Positions 36,809 to 45,279 of a stretch of 64,000 nucleotides of DNA are shown piece by piece. This DNA comes from Bradyrhizobium canariense (GTDB lineage Bacteria > Pseudomonadota > Alphaproteobacteria > Rhizobiales > Xanthobacteraceae). Location: positions 124,001 through 188,000 of the forward strand of contig NZ_JAFCKJ010000011.1 in assembly GCF_018130465.1 (NCBI RefSeq). Direction: 5' to 3'. How positions within the stretch are numbered: position 1 is the first letter of the stretch; every line of letters begins with the position of its first letter. The translations under genes and the position numbers were made by a program. The notes below the pieces were generated by a model that was not told where the DNA came from, did no database searches, and worked only from the letters and a program-made list of their open reading frames with translations.

Positions 36809-37699
36809 CTAGCCGCCGCTTTCCTCGGCCAGCCCTAGAAACTTCCGGATCTCACCCAACACCTCCTGCGGCTTGTCATGCTGCAGCCAGTGTCCAGCCC
36901 CGGCGATGGTCTCGACGCGCGCCTGCGGAAAGTAGCGCTCCAGGCCCGCGGCCCTGGCGCCAGCCAGAAAGCTTTCCCCGGCATTCAAGAGCAGCGTCGG
37001 ACAGGCGATGCGCGACCACAGCGCGATGTGATCGTCCGGCCAGAGCCGGTGCGGCGCAGAGGCGCGCTGGTAGGGGTCGAACTTCCAGCTATAGGTGCCG
37101 TCCTCGTTCTGCCGCGCGCCGTGGGTGGCGAGATGCAGCGCGAGGTCGCGGGACAGCCGCTTGTTGTGAAGCACCATCTGCGCCGCCGCGTCTTCGAGGG
37201 TCGAATAGCGGCGGGGTGCGCGGTCGTGCAGCTTGTCCAGCTGACCGACCCATTTGCCGATGCGCTCATGCACCGGCGGTTTTGGTGCATCCGGCAGCAT
37301 CGTCACGCCGTCGAGCACGACCAGCTTCGAGACCTGTTCGGGGAATGACCCTGTAAAGATCAGGCTGACCATGCCGCCCATGGAATGGCCGATGAGAGTC
37401 ACTTGAGGCGCTGCGATGGCACGGACGAGCTGGGCGAGATCGTACACATACTCCGTCAGCGCGTAGCTGCCGCCCGTGGTCCAGTCGGAATCGCCGTGAC
37501 CGCGCAGGTCGGGTGCGAGCACGTGAAAATGCGGCTGTAGTGACCGGGCGATGACGTCCCAGCTCCGGCAGTGATCGCGGCCGCCGTGAACCAGGATCGC
37601 CACGGGCGCGCCGTCATTGCCCCAGTCGGCATAGTGCAGCCGCAGGCCGTGAGACTCGTAAGTGCGGCTTTGCGGGGCGAGCATGGTGGAGCTATCCAT
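36809..37699 (-). CDS. Alpha/beta hydrolase
   Basis: This 296-residue hydrolase has the oxyanion-hole region LVHGGRDHCRSWD (about 36-48), the nucleophile elbow GHSMGG with S106, and the catalytic histidine in AGAGHWLQHDKP. It resembles proline-iminopeptidase-, lactonase- or dehalogenase-like members; the substrate is unknown. Its start overlaps the end of the rhtB-like gene by eight bases, so the two are translationally coupled. It closes the minus-strand unit that begins with the HxlR gene. Confidence 0.85.
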   Translation of the reverse strand: MDSSTMLAPQSRTYESHGLRLHYADWGNDGAPVAILVHGGRDHCRSWDVIARSLQPHFHVLAPDLRGHGDSDWTTGGSYALTEYVYDLAQLVRAIAAPQVTLIGHSMGGMVSLIFTGSFPEQVSKLVVLDGVTMLPDAPKPPVHERIGKWVGQLDKLHDRAPRRYSTLEDAAAQMVLHNKRLSRDLALHLATHGARQNEDGTYSWKFDPYQRASAPHRLWPDDHIALWSRIACPTLLLNAGESFLAGARAAGLERYFPQARVETIAGAGHWLQHDKPQEVLGEIRKFLGLAEESGG

Positions 37700-38324
37700 T
37701 CACGGGTCGCCGCGCCAGTGCGAGCGACAGGCCGAGCCCTGCGAAGAAGACGCCGGAGCCCTGGGTGAGACGTCGCATCAGATCCGGCCTTCCGATCAAC
37801 TGCGTGCGTGTCGCGGAGGCCATCAGCACCACACCGATATCGGCGAGCGTGTTCAGCGTCACCGAGATCGCACCCAGCATCATGAACTGCAGCGTCGGGT
37901 TCGATCCCGCCGGGTCGAGGAACTGCGGAATGAAGGCGAGGAAGAATGCGGCGGTCTTCGGGTTCAGCGCCTCGACCAGCACGCCGTCGCGAAAGGCGCG
38001 TTTGTCGCCGACGGGCTCGCTGTCGAATGACAGCGCGCGGCTGGCGCTGCGAAACGTCCTGATGCCGAGCCAGACCAGATAGAGCGCCCCGACAAATTTC
38101 ACGGCGGCAAACAGCTCGGCGCTGGCAAGGATGATCGCGGAGATGCCAAGGCTGCCCGCGACCACGTGAACCAGCCCGCCGAGCGTGGTGCCGGCGGTCG
38201 ATGCAAAACCGCTGGCGCGCCCTTCCGACAAGGTCCGTGCCGCGACGTAGAAAATGCCGGGGCCGGGAACGGCGGCAATGAGGAAAGCTGCGGCCAGGAA
38301 TAGCCAGAAATTCGTTTCGATCAT
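37692..38324 (-). CDS. LysE/RhtB-family exporter
   Basis: This 210-residue inner membrane protein has six predicted membrane spans and the family start FLAAAFLIAAVPGPGIFYVAARTL, including the PGP motif. RhtB/LysE proteins export amino acids such as homoserine, threonine or lysine, and sometimes related small molecules. The cargo is not evident. The gene overlaps the hydrolase gene downstream by eight bases and lies 44 bp after the ketoacyl synthase gene on the same strand, so the product may export something made by those enzymes, which is speculative. Confidence 0.9.
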   Translation of the reverse strand: MIETNFWLFLAAAFLIAAVPGPGIFYVAARTLSEGRASGFASTAGTTLGGLVHVVAGSLGISAIILASAELFAAVKFVGALYLVWLGIRTFRSASRALSFDSEPVGDKRAFRDGVLVEALNPKTAAFFLAFIPQFLDPAGSNPTLQFMMLGAISVTLNTLADIGVVLMASATRTQLIGRPDLMRRLTQGSGVFFAGLGLSLALARRPVNG

Positions 38325-38368
38325 CCTGTTTTCGTAGCGCAGCTTGCCGCGATTGCAAGCCCTCTTGC

Positions 38369-39625
38369 CTAGCCGATCCGGCGGAAGATCACGCTGGCAT
38401 TCACGCCGCCGAAGCCGAATCCGTTGGAGATGGCGTTGAGCATCGGCGTCGGCCGGGCCGCGCCGGCGACGATGTCGATGCCGTCCGCGCCCGGATCGGG
38501 GTTTTCGAGATTGAGGGTCGGCGGCGCGATCTGGTCGCGCAGGGCGAGGATGGTGAAGATCGCCTCCAGGCCGCCGGCGGCGCCGAGAAGATGGCCGGTG
38601 GCCGATTTGGTCGCGCTCACGGCGATGCCGCGGCTACGGCCGAACAGCGCGGCAATCGCGCCAAGTTCGCTCTCGTCGCCCGCAGGCGTCGACGTCGCAT
38701 GCGCGTTCAGGTGCTGCAAATCCGCGGGTGCAAGCTGCGCCTGCCGGAGCGCGATCTCCATGGCGCGCCGGGCCCCGTCGCCATCAGGCGGACCTGATGT
38801 CATGTGATAGGCGTCCGCGGTCGTGCCGTATCCGACGATCTCCGCGATCGGCGTCGCGCCGCGCGCCAACGCATGCTCCAGCTCCTCGATCACCAGGATG
38901 CCGGCGCCTTCGCCCATGACAAAACCGTCGCGGTCGCGATCGAACGGGCGCGAGGCCCGCGCGTCATTGAACCCGCTCGACAGTGCGCGGGCCGCAGCAA
39001 AGCCGCCGAGGCTGACGATGTCGATGCAGGCTTCCGTCCCACCGCAGATCGCCACGTCAGTCTCGTCCGCGCGGATCATGCGCGCGGCATCGCCGATCGC
39101 CTGAACGCCGGCGGCGCACGCCGTGACAGGTGTGCCCAGCGCTCCCTTGTAGCCGTATTTGATCGAGACGTGGCCGGCGGCGAGATTGGCGAGGAAGGAG
39201 GGGATCGTGAACGGCGACAGCCGGCGCGGGCCGCGCTGTTCGGTGATGCGTACCGCCTCCGCCATCGCCGGAAAACCGCCGACGCCGGAGGCGATGATCG
39301 TCGCAGTCCTCTCCAAAGCCGCCGCGTCCTGCGGCGTCCATCCGGCCTGCGCAACCGCTTCTGCGGTGGCGAGCAGCGCGAACAGGATGAAGCGGTCCAT
39401 CTTGCGTTGGTCTTTTGGCGCGGCGGCCTGAGCAGGATCGAAGCCGCCGTCCGCGTCATCCGCCTTGTCGGGCACGAGGCCGGCGATGCGCGCGGGCAGC
39501 GCCTGCGACCATTCCGGCAGCGGGCGCAGCCCGCTTTGACCGGCAAGCAGCCGGCGCCAGGACAGTTCGACACCGCAACCAAGCGGCGACACCGCGCCCA
39601 TTCCCGTCACGACGATACGACGCAT
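38369..39625 (-). CDS. FabF-like beta-ketoacyl-ACP synthase
   Basis: This 418-residue condensing enzyme has the Cys-His-His triad of KAS II: C170 in TACAAG, H309 in NAHATST and H345 in KSATGHLLGA with K340 nearby. The N-terminus MRRIVVTGMGAVSPLG is typical. It joins malonyl-ACP to an acyl-ACP. There is no acyl carrier protein, ketoreductase or malonyl-CoA transferase gene nearby, so this is probably an accessory synthase and not the housekeeping one. It follows the HxlR gene with a one-base gap, which implies that the regulator is made with it. Confidence 0.9.
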   Translation of the reverse strand: MRRIVVTGMGAVSPLGCGVELSWRRLLAGQSGLRPLPEWSQALPARIAGLVPDKADDADGGFDPAQAAAPKDQRKMDRFILFALLATAEAVAQAGWTPQDAAALERTATIIASGVGGFPAMAEAVRITEQRGPRRLSPFTIPSFLANLAAGHVSIKYGYKGALGTPVTACAAGVQAIGDAARMIRADETDVAICGGTEACIDIVSLGGFAAARALSSGFNDARASRPFDRDRDGFVMGEGAGILVIEELEHALARGATPIAEIVGYGTTADAYHMTSGPPDGDGARRAMEIALRQAQLAPADLQHLNAHATSTPAGDESELGAIAALFGRSRGIAVSATKSATGHLLGAAGGLEAIFTILALRDQIAPPTLNLENPDPGADGIDIVAGAARPTPMLNAISNGFGFGGVNASVIFRRIG

Positions 39626-39626
39626 G

Positions 39627-40142
39627 TCAGTCTCCCACCGGCGCGACGGCCGGGTTCATGGCCCTGAGCGAAGCCAGCCGCCGGCGCATCCCGCGGCTGG
39701 CGCGGGGACCTGCGATGATGATCGCATTGGCGAGCGTGATCGGCTGCATGTCGGCAGCGTCGACCACGACCGGATCGAACGGGCGAACATCGTCGCGGTT
39801 CGCCAGCAGGATGGATTCGCCCTTCGGCGCGAGATGCTTGTTGCCCCAGGCGAGCAGTGCGACGATCACGGGAAAGAAATCCCGCGCCTTGTCCGTCAGC
39901 ACATATTCGTAGCGCGGCGGCCGTTCGTGATAGCGGCGGCGAACGAACATGCCGCTCTCGGTGAGATGGGCAAGACGCCGCGACAGGATGTTCGGCGCGA
40001 TCCCGAGGCTTTGCGAAAATTCGTCGAACTTCGTTGCGCCCTGGAAGGCATCCCGCAGGATCAAAATGCTCCACCATTCGCCGACCGTCTCCACGGCGCG
40101 GCCAACCGGACATTCCAGGATGGAAGGGGATTTGGGCTGCAT
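39627..40142 (-). CDS. HxlR-family transcriptional regulator
   Basis: This 171-residue protein has the HxlR winged helix: ECPVGRAVETVGEWWSILIL, then FDEFSQSLGIAPNILSRRL and the wing YHERPPRYEYVLTDKARDF. Residues 110-171 form an extra C-terminal part. HxlR proteins often respond to electrophiles or quinones, sometimes through one conserved Cys (here C11 in SILECPVG). It is the first gene of a unit with the ketoacyl synthase, and a palindrome 17 bases upstream of its start is a likely operator. Confidence 0.9.
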   Translation of the reverse strand: MQPKSPSILECPVGRAVETVGEWWSILILRDAFQGATKFDEFSQSLGIAPNILSRRLAHLTESGMFVRRRYHERPPRYEYVLTDKARDFFPVIVALLAWGNKHLAPKGESILLANRDDVRPFDPVVVDAADMQPITLANAIIIAGPRASRGMRRRLASLRAMNPAVAPVGD

Positions 40143-40158
40143 GAGGGGAAGGTAGGGA

Positions 40159-40183
40159 AGTAACTTGCAAAATGCAAGTAACT
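40159..40183. promoter_or_regulatory. Candidate HxlR operator
   Basis: AGTAACTTGCAAAATGCAAGTAACT, described here by its parts: the inverted repeat ACTTGCA-AAA-TGCAAGT (40163-40179) plus the direct repeat AGTAACT at both ends (40159 and 40177). It lies 17 bases upstream of the hxlR start, where it would block the promoter. Autoregulation is typical for the family. Confidence 0.65.
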
Positions 40184-40281
40184 AGGAGGTAGCTTGCTCG
40201 CACGAAAGGACGAGTGGCGGGACCGCAAAACTGTCTCTGTGATCTGAATGAGTTGGCGAGCGACGCCCGCGCTCCTTGCTC

Positions 40282-40361
40282 CGTCATTGCGAGCGCAGCG
40301 AAGCAATCCAGAATCTTTCCGCGGAGGGGCTCTGGATTGCTTCGCTGCGTTCGCAATGACG
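40282..40361. repeat. Palindromic intergenic repeat, family E
   Basis: An 80-bp inverted repeat with arms CGTCATTGCGAGCGCAGCGA and TCGCTGCGTTCGCAATGACG, and inner AGCAATCCAGA / TCTGGATTGCT arms. A broken half copy is seen near 51512-51535. It lies upstream of hxlR and downstream of the polyprenyl synthase. Confidence 0.9.
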
Positions 40362-40390
40362 ATGTTGATGCGGTGCGCACACTGCTTCCC

Positions 40391-40537
40391 CACCGTCGTC
40401 CCGGCGTAGGCCGGGACCCATAACCACAAGGAGTAGTTTGGCGAAGACTGGTGGCGAAGATGCCCTCGCGCGGTACGAACACCGCGCGCAGACCGACAGA
40501 TCACGCGGTATGGGTCCCGGCCTCCGCCGGGACGACA
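40391..40537. repeat. Composite repeat, family F (copy 1)
   Basis: The outer arms GTCGTCCCGGCGTAGGCC and GGCCTCCGCCGGGACGAC enclose the GGGACCCATA / TATGGGTCCC pair and about 88 bases of inner sequence. The element at 56061-56209 has the same plan and related inner text (AGGAGTAGTTTGG here, AGGAGTTGTTTGG there). Together with family E it fills the 432-bp gap between hxlR and the polyprenyl synthase gene; no gene is seen there. Confidence 0.85.
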
Positions 40538-40574
40538 CCGAGATCAGGGCGGCCAGGGTGCCGTAGTGCGAGAC

Positions 40575-41594
40575 CTAATGCGACCGTGCCAGACAGAACG
40601 CCACGACCTGCTCCAGCGCGCTCTTCATCGGCGATGCGGGGAACAGCGCCAGCGCGTCCACCGCCATGGCGCCGTAATGGTGGGCGCGGCTGATTGTGTC
40701 CTCGAGCGCGCGGTGCTTGTTCATCAGGCCGAGGGCGTGATCGAGATCGCTGTCGCCGATCTCGCCGCGCTCGAGTGCCCGGATCCAGAAGGCGCGCTCG
40801 GTGTCGTTGCCGCGGCGGAAGGCGAGCACGACGGGTAGCGTGATCTTGCCTTCCCGGAAATCGTCGCCGGTGTTCTTGCCGAGCTTGGCGCTCTTGCCGC
40901 CATAGTCGAGCACGTCGTCGACGAGCTGGAAGGCGATGCCGAGATTCATGCCGACCGAGCGGCAGGCGGTCTGCTCCGCCTTCGGGCGGTTGGCGATCAC
41001 GGGTCCCACCTCGCAGGCGGCCGCGAACAGCTCGGCGGTCTTGCCGCGGATCACGGCGAGATATTCGTCCTCGGTGGTGGCGGTGTTTTTGGCGGCGGCA
41101 AGCTGCATCACCTCGCCCTCGGCGATGGTCGCGGCGGCCGCGGAGAGAATGTCGAGTGCACGGAGCGAGCCGACTTCCACCATCATGCGGAAGGCCTGGC
41201 CGAGCAGGAAGTCGCCGACCAGCACGCTCGCCTCATTGCCCCAGAGCATGCGCGCCGACAGCTTGCCGCGGCGCATCTCGCTCTCGTCGACGACGTCGTC
41301 ATGGAGCAGGGTGGCGGTATGCATGAACTCGACGCTTGCCGCGAGCTTGATATGGCCGTCGCCGGTGTAGCCGGCGAGGTTGGCCATGGCCAGCGTCAGC
41401 ATAGGGCGCAGGCGCTTGCCCCCGGAGGAGATCAAATGGTTGGCGACCTCCGGGATCATGGTTACGTCCGAACCGGTCCGCGACAGGATCGTGGCGTTGA
41501 CGCGCTCCATGTCACCGGCGACAAGGGCAACCAGCTCTTCGATCGACGCGCCGGGAGTTTCGAAAGGTACGATGACGGCCACGCCGGTCTCCAA
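40575..41594 (-). CDS. Long-chain polyprenyl diphosphate synthase (octa/decaprenyl type)
   Basis: This 339-residue trans-prenyltransferase has both aspartate-rich motifs: D99-D100-x-x-D103 in LLHDDVVDES and D226-D227-x-x-D230 in FQLVDDVLD. The residues before the first motif are small (FMHTATLLHDD), which allows a long product, as for the ubiquinone side chain. The GGKRLRP motif is at about residues 58-64. It probably makes the decaprenyl tail of ubiquinone-10, the usual alphaproteobacterial quinone; the chain length is inferred. It diverges from the DUF2007 gene. Confidence 0.93.
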   Translation of the reverse strand: METGVAVIVPFETPGASIEELVALVAGDMERVNATILSRTGSDVTMIPEVANHLISSGGKRLRPMLTLAMANLAGYTGDGHIKLAASVEFMHTATLLHDDVVDESEMRRGKLSARMLWGNEASVLVGDFLLGQAFRMMVEVGSLRALDILSAAAATIAEGEVMQLAAAKNTATTEDEYLAVIRGKTAELFAAACEVGPVIANRPKAEQTACRSVGMNLGIAFQLVDDVLDYGGKSAKLGKNTGDDFREGKITLPVVLAFRRGNDTERAFWIRALERGEIGDSDLDHALGLMNKHRALEDTISRAHHYGAMAVDALALFPASPMKSALEQVVAFCLARSH

Positions 41595-41713
41595 TATTTG
41601 CCCCGGAAGGGCTATTCTGATGGAAAGACAATAGAAACTGGACGGGGATGCGGCAAGGGCCGTGGAACCATGACATTTGCCGCTTAACCCCCGTCAGGCA
41701 GGAGGCCTGTGTT

Positions 41714-41941
41714 TTGCGAGAACTGGTTCGGACCAACGATATGGTGCTGGTGTCGGCGATCGGCGCGCTGCTCGACGGCGCCAACATCCATCATCTGGTG
41801 CTGGACCAGAACATGAGCATCATCGAGGGCTCGCTCGGCATTTTGCCGCGGCGGATCCTGGTCCATGAGGACGACGCCCTCGAGGCCCGGCAGCTTCTGA
41901 CCGAGGCCGGCCTCAGCCACGAACTGCGCGGCGATGAGTGA
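41714..41941 (+). CDS. DUF2007 protein starting with TTG
   Basis: This 75-residue protein, (M)RELVRTNDMVLVSAIGALLD..., matches the DUF2007 domain, with the conserved SIIEGSLGILPRRILVHEDD and the end LTEAGLSHEL. The family is a putative signal-transducing fold of unknown function. No ATG or GTG suits; a perfect AGGAGG at 41700-41705 lies eight bases before the TTG at 41714, which is the obvious start. The ATGA of the next gene overlaps its end by eight bases, so translation is coupled. Confidence 0.88.
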   Translation: MRELVRTNDMVLVSAIGALLDGANIHHLVLDQNMSIIEGSLGILPRRILVHEDDALEARQLLTEAGLSHELRGDE

Positions 41942-42701
41942 AGCGCTGGCAGACCTCACCGAGGACGCCTTTCTCGGCGGGCAATTGCGGCTGAAGCAGA
42001 AGCGGTCCGGCCATCGCGCCGGGCACGACGCCATTTTGCTCGCGGCGGCGACGGAGGCGAGGGCGGGCGACCGCGTCGTCGATCTCGGCGCCGGCATCGG
42101 CACGGCCGGCCTTGCGTTGGCTCGGCGCGTTGCCGGTATCAGGCTCGGCCTGGTCGAGATCGATCCGGAGCTGGCGGAGCTTGCGCGCGCCAATGCGGCA
42201 GCGAACGCGATTGCCGCCGAGACGATCGTGCTCGACGTCACCGCTGACGCGCAGGCCTTCGCGGCGAGCGGGCTCGCACCCGACAGCGTCGACGTGGTGC
42301 TGATGAACCCGCCCTTCAACGATCCCGCTCGCCATCGCGGCTCGCCCGATCAGGCGCGCCGGATCGCGCATGTGGCGACCGAGGAGACGTTGAATGCGTG
42401 GGTGCATGCGGCGCGGCGCATCCTCCGATCGGATGGCGCGCTGACCCTGATCTGGCGCGCAGATGGGATCGCCGAAGTTTTGGCAGCGCTGTCACGCGGC
42501 TTCGGGAGTCTTGCGATCCTGCCGCTGCATGGCGAGGCGGCACGGCCCGCGATCCGCGTGTTGGTGCGCGCCGTCAAGGGTGGCCGGGCTCCGACGCGCG
42601 TGCTGCCTGGCCTCATGCTCAACGACGGGCCAGGCGTGCCGAACAACGAGGTGAGGGATATTCTGGAGGGAAGGGCGGTGTTGCCGCTGGTGGAGCCGTG
42701 A
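41934..42701 (+). CDS. TrmN6-like SAM-dependent methyltransferase
   Basis: This 255-residue class I methyltransferase has the SAM motif VVDLGAGIGTAGLALA (about 48-63), VEIDPEL, and the amino-methyltransferase motif NPPF (in LMNPPFND near 122-129), which fits N6-adenine methylation as in TrmN6/YfiC of tRNA. The N-terminus LTEDAFLGGQLRLKQKRSGHRAGHDAILL is the family start (described here as the FLGGQL...GHRAGHDA region). The exact RNA target is not certain. It is coupled to the DUF2007 gene by an eight-base overlap. Confidence 0.87.
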   Translation: MSEALADLTEDAFLGGQLRLKQKRSGHRAGHDAILLAAATEARAGDRVVDLGAGIGTAGLALARRVAGIRLGLVEIDPELAELARANAAANAIAAETIVLDVTADAQAFAASGLAPDSVDVVLMNPPFNDPARHRGSPDQARRIAHVATEETLNAWVHAARRILRSDGALTLIWRADGIAEVLAALSRGFGSLAILPLHGEAARPAIRVLVRAVKGGRAPTRVLPGLMLNDGPGVPNNEVRDILEGRAVLPLVEP

Positions 42702-42705
42702 CGGT

Positions 42706-42804
42706 CTACTGGGGAAGCGATTCCGACTGCTGCTCTTGCGGAGTCGTCAGGCGGATCGCCATGAACAGCGCACCGACCAGCAGCATCAGCAGATAGATTT
42801 TCAT
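42706..42804 (-). CDS. 32-residue membrane peptide
   Basis: This short gene codes MKIYLLMLLVGALFMAIRL (a membrane span) followed by TTPQEQQSESLPQ. It is not among long open frames, but GGAG lies seven bases upstream of its ATG, and the layout (basic residue, hydrophobic helix, polar tail) is that of a real small membrane protein. It converges on the methyltransferase gene, with only four bases between the stops, and diverges from the S49 peptidase gene. Function unknown. Confidence 0.65.
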   Translation of the reverse strand: MKIYLLMLLVGALFMAIRLTTPQEQQSESLPQ

Positions 42805-42915
42805 GGTGTTCTCCGCTGGCCCATTGCAGCCTCCCAACGGAGTTTCTGCAAAACACGTTCCGGGCACTTCCAATGACAGTCGCGTGATAAGAAATGGTTA
42901 ATCAGAGGTAACGGC

Positions 42916-43824
42916 ATGGCCGAACAATTGAACGATCGTGAGAGTTCCGGCCTGGCCGACAAGCTCATGCAATATCTGCCGGCGCGCTTCCGTCCCGGCA
43001 CGGCCGTGGTGCCGGTGGTCCGGCTGTCCGGCGTGATCGGCGCGGTGACGCCGCTGCGCCCGGGTATGACGCTCGCGACCGTTTCGCGGGTGCTGGAGCG
43101 GGCGTTTTCGATGCGCAACGCCAAGGCGGTGGCGCTGGTGATCAACTCGCCCGGCGGCTCGCCGGTGCAGTCGCGCCAGATCTACCTGCGAATCAAGCAG
43201 CTCGCGGCGGAGAAGAAGCTGCCGGTGCTGGTGTTCGTCGAGGACGTCGCGGCCTCCGGCGGCTACATGATCGCCTGCGCCGGCGACGAGATCATCTGCG
43301 ATCCGTCCTCGATCCTCGGCTCGATCGGCGTGGTCGGCGGCAGTTTTGGCTTCCAGGAGGCGATCAAGCGGCTCGGCATTGAGCGGCGTCTCTACACCGC
43401 CGGCGCGCACAAGGCGATGCTCGACCCGTTCCTGCCCGAAAACCCTGACGACGTCGCCAAGCTCAAGGCGATCCAGCGCGAGATCCACCAGATCTTCATC
43501 GCGCTGGTGAAGGAGAGCCGCGGCGCGCGGCTGAAGGGCTCCGACGACACCCTGTTCACGGGCGAATACTGGGCTGGCGAAAGCGGGATCGCGCTGGGGC
43601 TCGCCGACAGCATCGGCGATCTCCGCTCAACTCTTCGTGCCCGCTACGGCGAGAAGGTTCTCACCCCCGTGATTGCCCAGCCGACCGGTCTGCTCTCCGG
43701 CCTTTTGGGCCGGAAATCGCCCGGCGCGGGGCAGCTTTCGGCCATGGAATCAATGGCCGGCCTGCCGGACGAGCTGATCTCGGCGGTCGAGACGCGGGCG
43801 ATCTGGGCGAAATTCGGGTTCTAG
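42916..43824 (+). CDS. S49-family serine peptidase (SohB/SppA-like)
   Basis: This 302-residue peptidase uses a Ser-Lys dyad: S114 in VAASGGYM and K166 in AGAHKAML. The start of the domain LVINSPGGSPVQSRQIY holds the oxyanion GG. It lacks an obvious N-terminal membrane span, so it is a short, single-domain form related to SohB or archaeal SppA. It may degrade signal peptides or other membrane fragments. ATG 42916 is preceded by AGAGG at about ten bases. Confidence 0.9.
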   Translation: MAEQLNDRESSGLADKLMQYLPARFRPGTAVVPVVRLSGVIGAVTPLRPGMTLATVSRVLERAFSMRNAKAVALVINSPGGSPVQSRQIYLRIKQLAAEKKLPVLVFVEDVAASGGYMIACAGDEIICDPSSILGSIGVVGGSFGFQEAIKRLGIERRLYTAGAHKAMLDPFLPENPDDVAKLKAIQREIHQIFIALVKESRGARLKGSDDTLFTGEYWAGESGIALGLADSIGDLRSTLRARYGEKVLTPVIAQPTGLLSGLLGRKSPGAGQLSAMESMAGLPDELISAVETRAIWAKFGF

Positions 43825-43940
43825 GTCGAGCCCTGCCGCGCCATTTGGCCCCAAGGAGACTTGAAGTCGAGCCAATTGCGGCGCGGCCCGGTCTGCGCAA
43901 GAATGCGCGTGGGGGCTGAGCACTAGACAAGGATCGACCG

Positions 43941-44132
43941 ATGCCGCCGTTCGTCGCATTCGCGGGCGTCCTGGGCGGGCTTGCCGTGGTCCGCTGGGCC
44001 TACAAGACCGCTGTCAGGATCAACCAGGAGCTGGAGGAGATGCGCCTCTCGCGCGTCGCCGAGGCCGCCCATATGGGGGCCGTCCAGACGCTGAAGCAGG
44101 ACCCCGTGACCGGAGCCTATCGGCCGGGCTAG
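43941..44132 (+). CDS. Small membrane-anchored hypothetical protein
   Basis: This 63-residue protein starts with a hydrophobic stretch (MPPFVAFAGVLGGLAVVRWA) and continues with a charged helix (INQELEEMRLSRVAEAA) and a Pro/Gly-rich end. AAGGA lies before the ATG at 43941. I do not know the family, but small proteins of this plan are common next to glyQ in Bradyrhizobium as far as I recall. It is 116 bp after the S49 gene. Confidence 0.65.
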   Translation: MPPFVAFAGVLGGLAVVRWAYKTAVRINQELEEMRLSRVAEAAHMGAVQTLKQDPVTGAYRPG

Positions 44133-44152
44133 CTGCTGCGCTTCTTCAACAC

Positions 44153-44257
44153 GCCGTCATTCCGGGGCGCCCGAAGGGCGAACTAGGGTGCGCAGTTGCG
44201 CACCTGAGAATCTCGAGATTCCGGGTTCGATGCTGCGCATCGCCCCGGAATGACGGC
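44153..44257. repeat. Palindromic intergenic repeat, family A (copy 2), with a nested palindrome
   Basis: The outer arms GCCGTCATTCCGGGGCG and CGCCCCGGAATGACGGC are as in the copy at 1801-1895. Near the middle an extra palindrome, GTGCGCAGTTGCGCAC (44188-44203), is present that the first copy does not have. Nearly the same palindrome is in the repeat at 56061-56209. Confidence 0.9.
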
Positions 44258-44343
44258 CCTTCCACCCCCTTCACCTTGATTCCCACCCCTGCCGTCGATA
44301 CGGTCCCGCGCGATTCAAACCCCCGCGAGAGCCTGATCTGACG

Positions 44344-45279
44344 ATGGACGCCTCCTTGCCCGCCCATATGCGCCCGGAACGCTCGTTCCAGGGTTTTATC
44401 CTCGCGCTCCAGCGGTTCTGGGCCGAGCAGGGCTGCGTGATCCTGCAGCCCTACGACATGGAGATGGGTGCGGGTACCTTCCATCCGGCGACCACGCTAC
44501 GCGCACTCGGGCCGAAGCCCTGGAACGCGGCCTATGTGCAGCCCTCGCGCCGGCCCAAGGACGGCCGCTACGGCGAGAATCCGAACAGGATGCAGCACTA
44601 CTACCAGTTCCAGGTGATCATGAAGCCGTCGCCGCCGAACCTTCAGGAGCTGTACCTGAAGTCGCTGGCCGCGATCGGCATCGATTCCGCCGTGCACGAC
44701 ATTCGCTTCGTCGAGGACGACTGGGAGAGCCCGACGCTGGGCGCCTGGGGCCTCGGCTGGGAGTGCTGGTGCGACGGCATGGAAGTCAGCCAGTTCACCT
44801 ATTTCCAGCAGGTCGCGGGTGTCGAATGCGCGCCGGTCGCGGGCGAGCTCACCTACGGGCTCGAGCGGCTCGCGATGTACGTGCAGGGCGTCGATCGCGT
44901 CTACGACCTCAATTTCAACGGCCGCGACGGTGACGCCAAGGTCACCTATGGCGACGTCTTCCTGCAGGCCGAGCGGGAATATTCGAAGCACAATTTCGAA
45001 GTTGCCGACACCGCGATGCTGTTCGAGCAGTTCAAGATGGCGGAAGCCGCCTGCAGGAAATATCTGGACGCGGGTTGGAAGGATAGCAAGCGCGAGGCGC
45101 ATCTGATGTCGCTGCCGGCCTATGACCAGTGCATCAAGGCGAGCCACGTCTTCAACCTGCTCGACGCGCGCGGCGTGATCTCGGTGACGGAGCGGCAGAG
45201 CTACATTCTTCGCGTGCGCGAACTGGCAAAGGCTTGCGGCGAGGCCTGGATACACACCGAAGCCGGTGGAGCGGCCTGA
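44344..45279 (+). CDS. glyQ: Glycyl-tRNA synthetase alpha subunit
   Basis: This 311-residue class II catalytic subunit charges tRNA-Gly with glycine as part of an alpha2-beta2 enzyme. It begins [20 protein letters not shown] and has the motif [20 protein letters not shown], then [17 protein letters not shown] and [19 protein letters not shown]. Length is typical (about 300). Its TGA overlaps the ATG of glyS by one base. An operon of glyQS is thus clear. It begins 87 bp after a palindromic repeat. Confidence 0.98.
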   Translation: MDASLPAHMRPERSFQGFILALQRFWAEQGCVILQPYDMEMGAGTFHPATTLRALGPKPWNAAYVQPSRRPKDGRYGENPNRMQHYYQFQVIMKPSPPNLQELYLKSLAAIGIDSAVHDIRFVEDDWESPTLGAWGLGWECWCDGMEVSQFTYFQQVAGVECAPVAGELTYGLERLAMYVQGVDRVYDLNFNGRDGDAKVTYGDVFLQAEREYSKHNFEVADTAMLFEQFKMAEAACRKYLDAGWKDSKREAHLMSLPAYDQCIKASHVFNLLDARGVISVTERQSYILRVRELAKACGEAWIHTEAGGAA

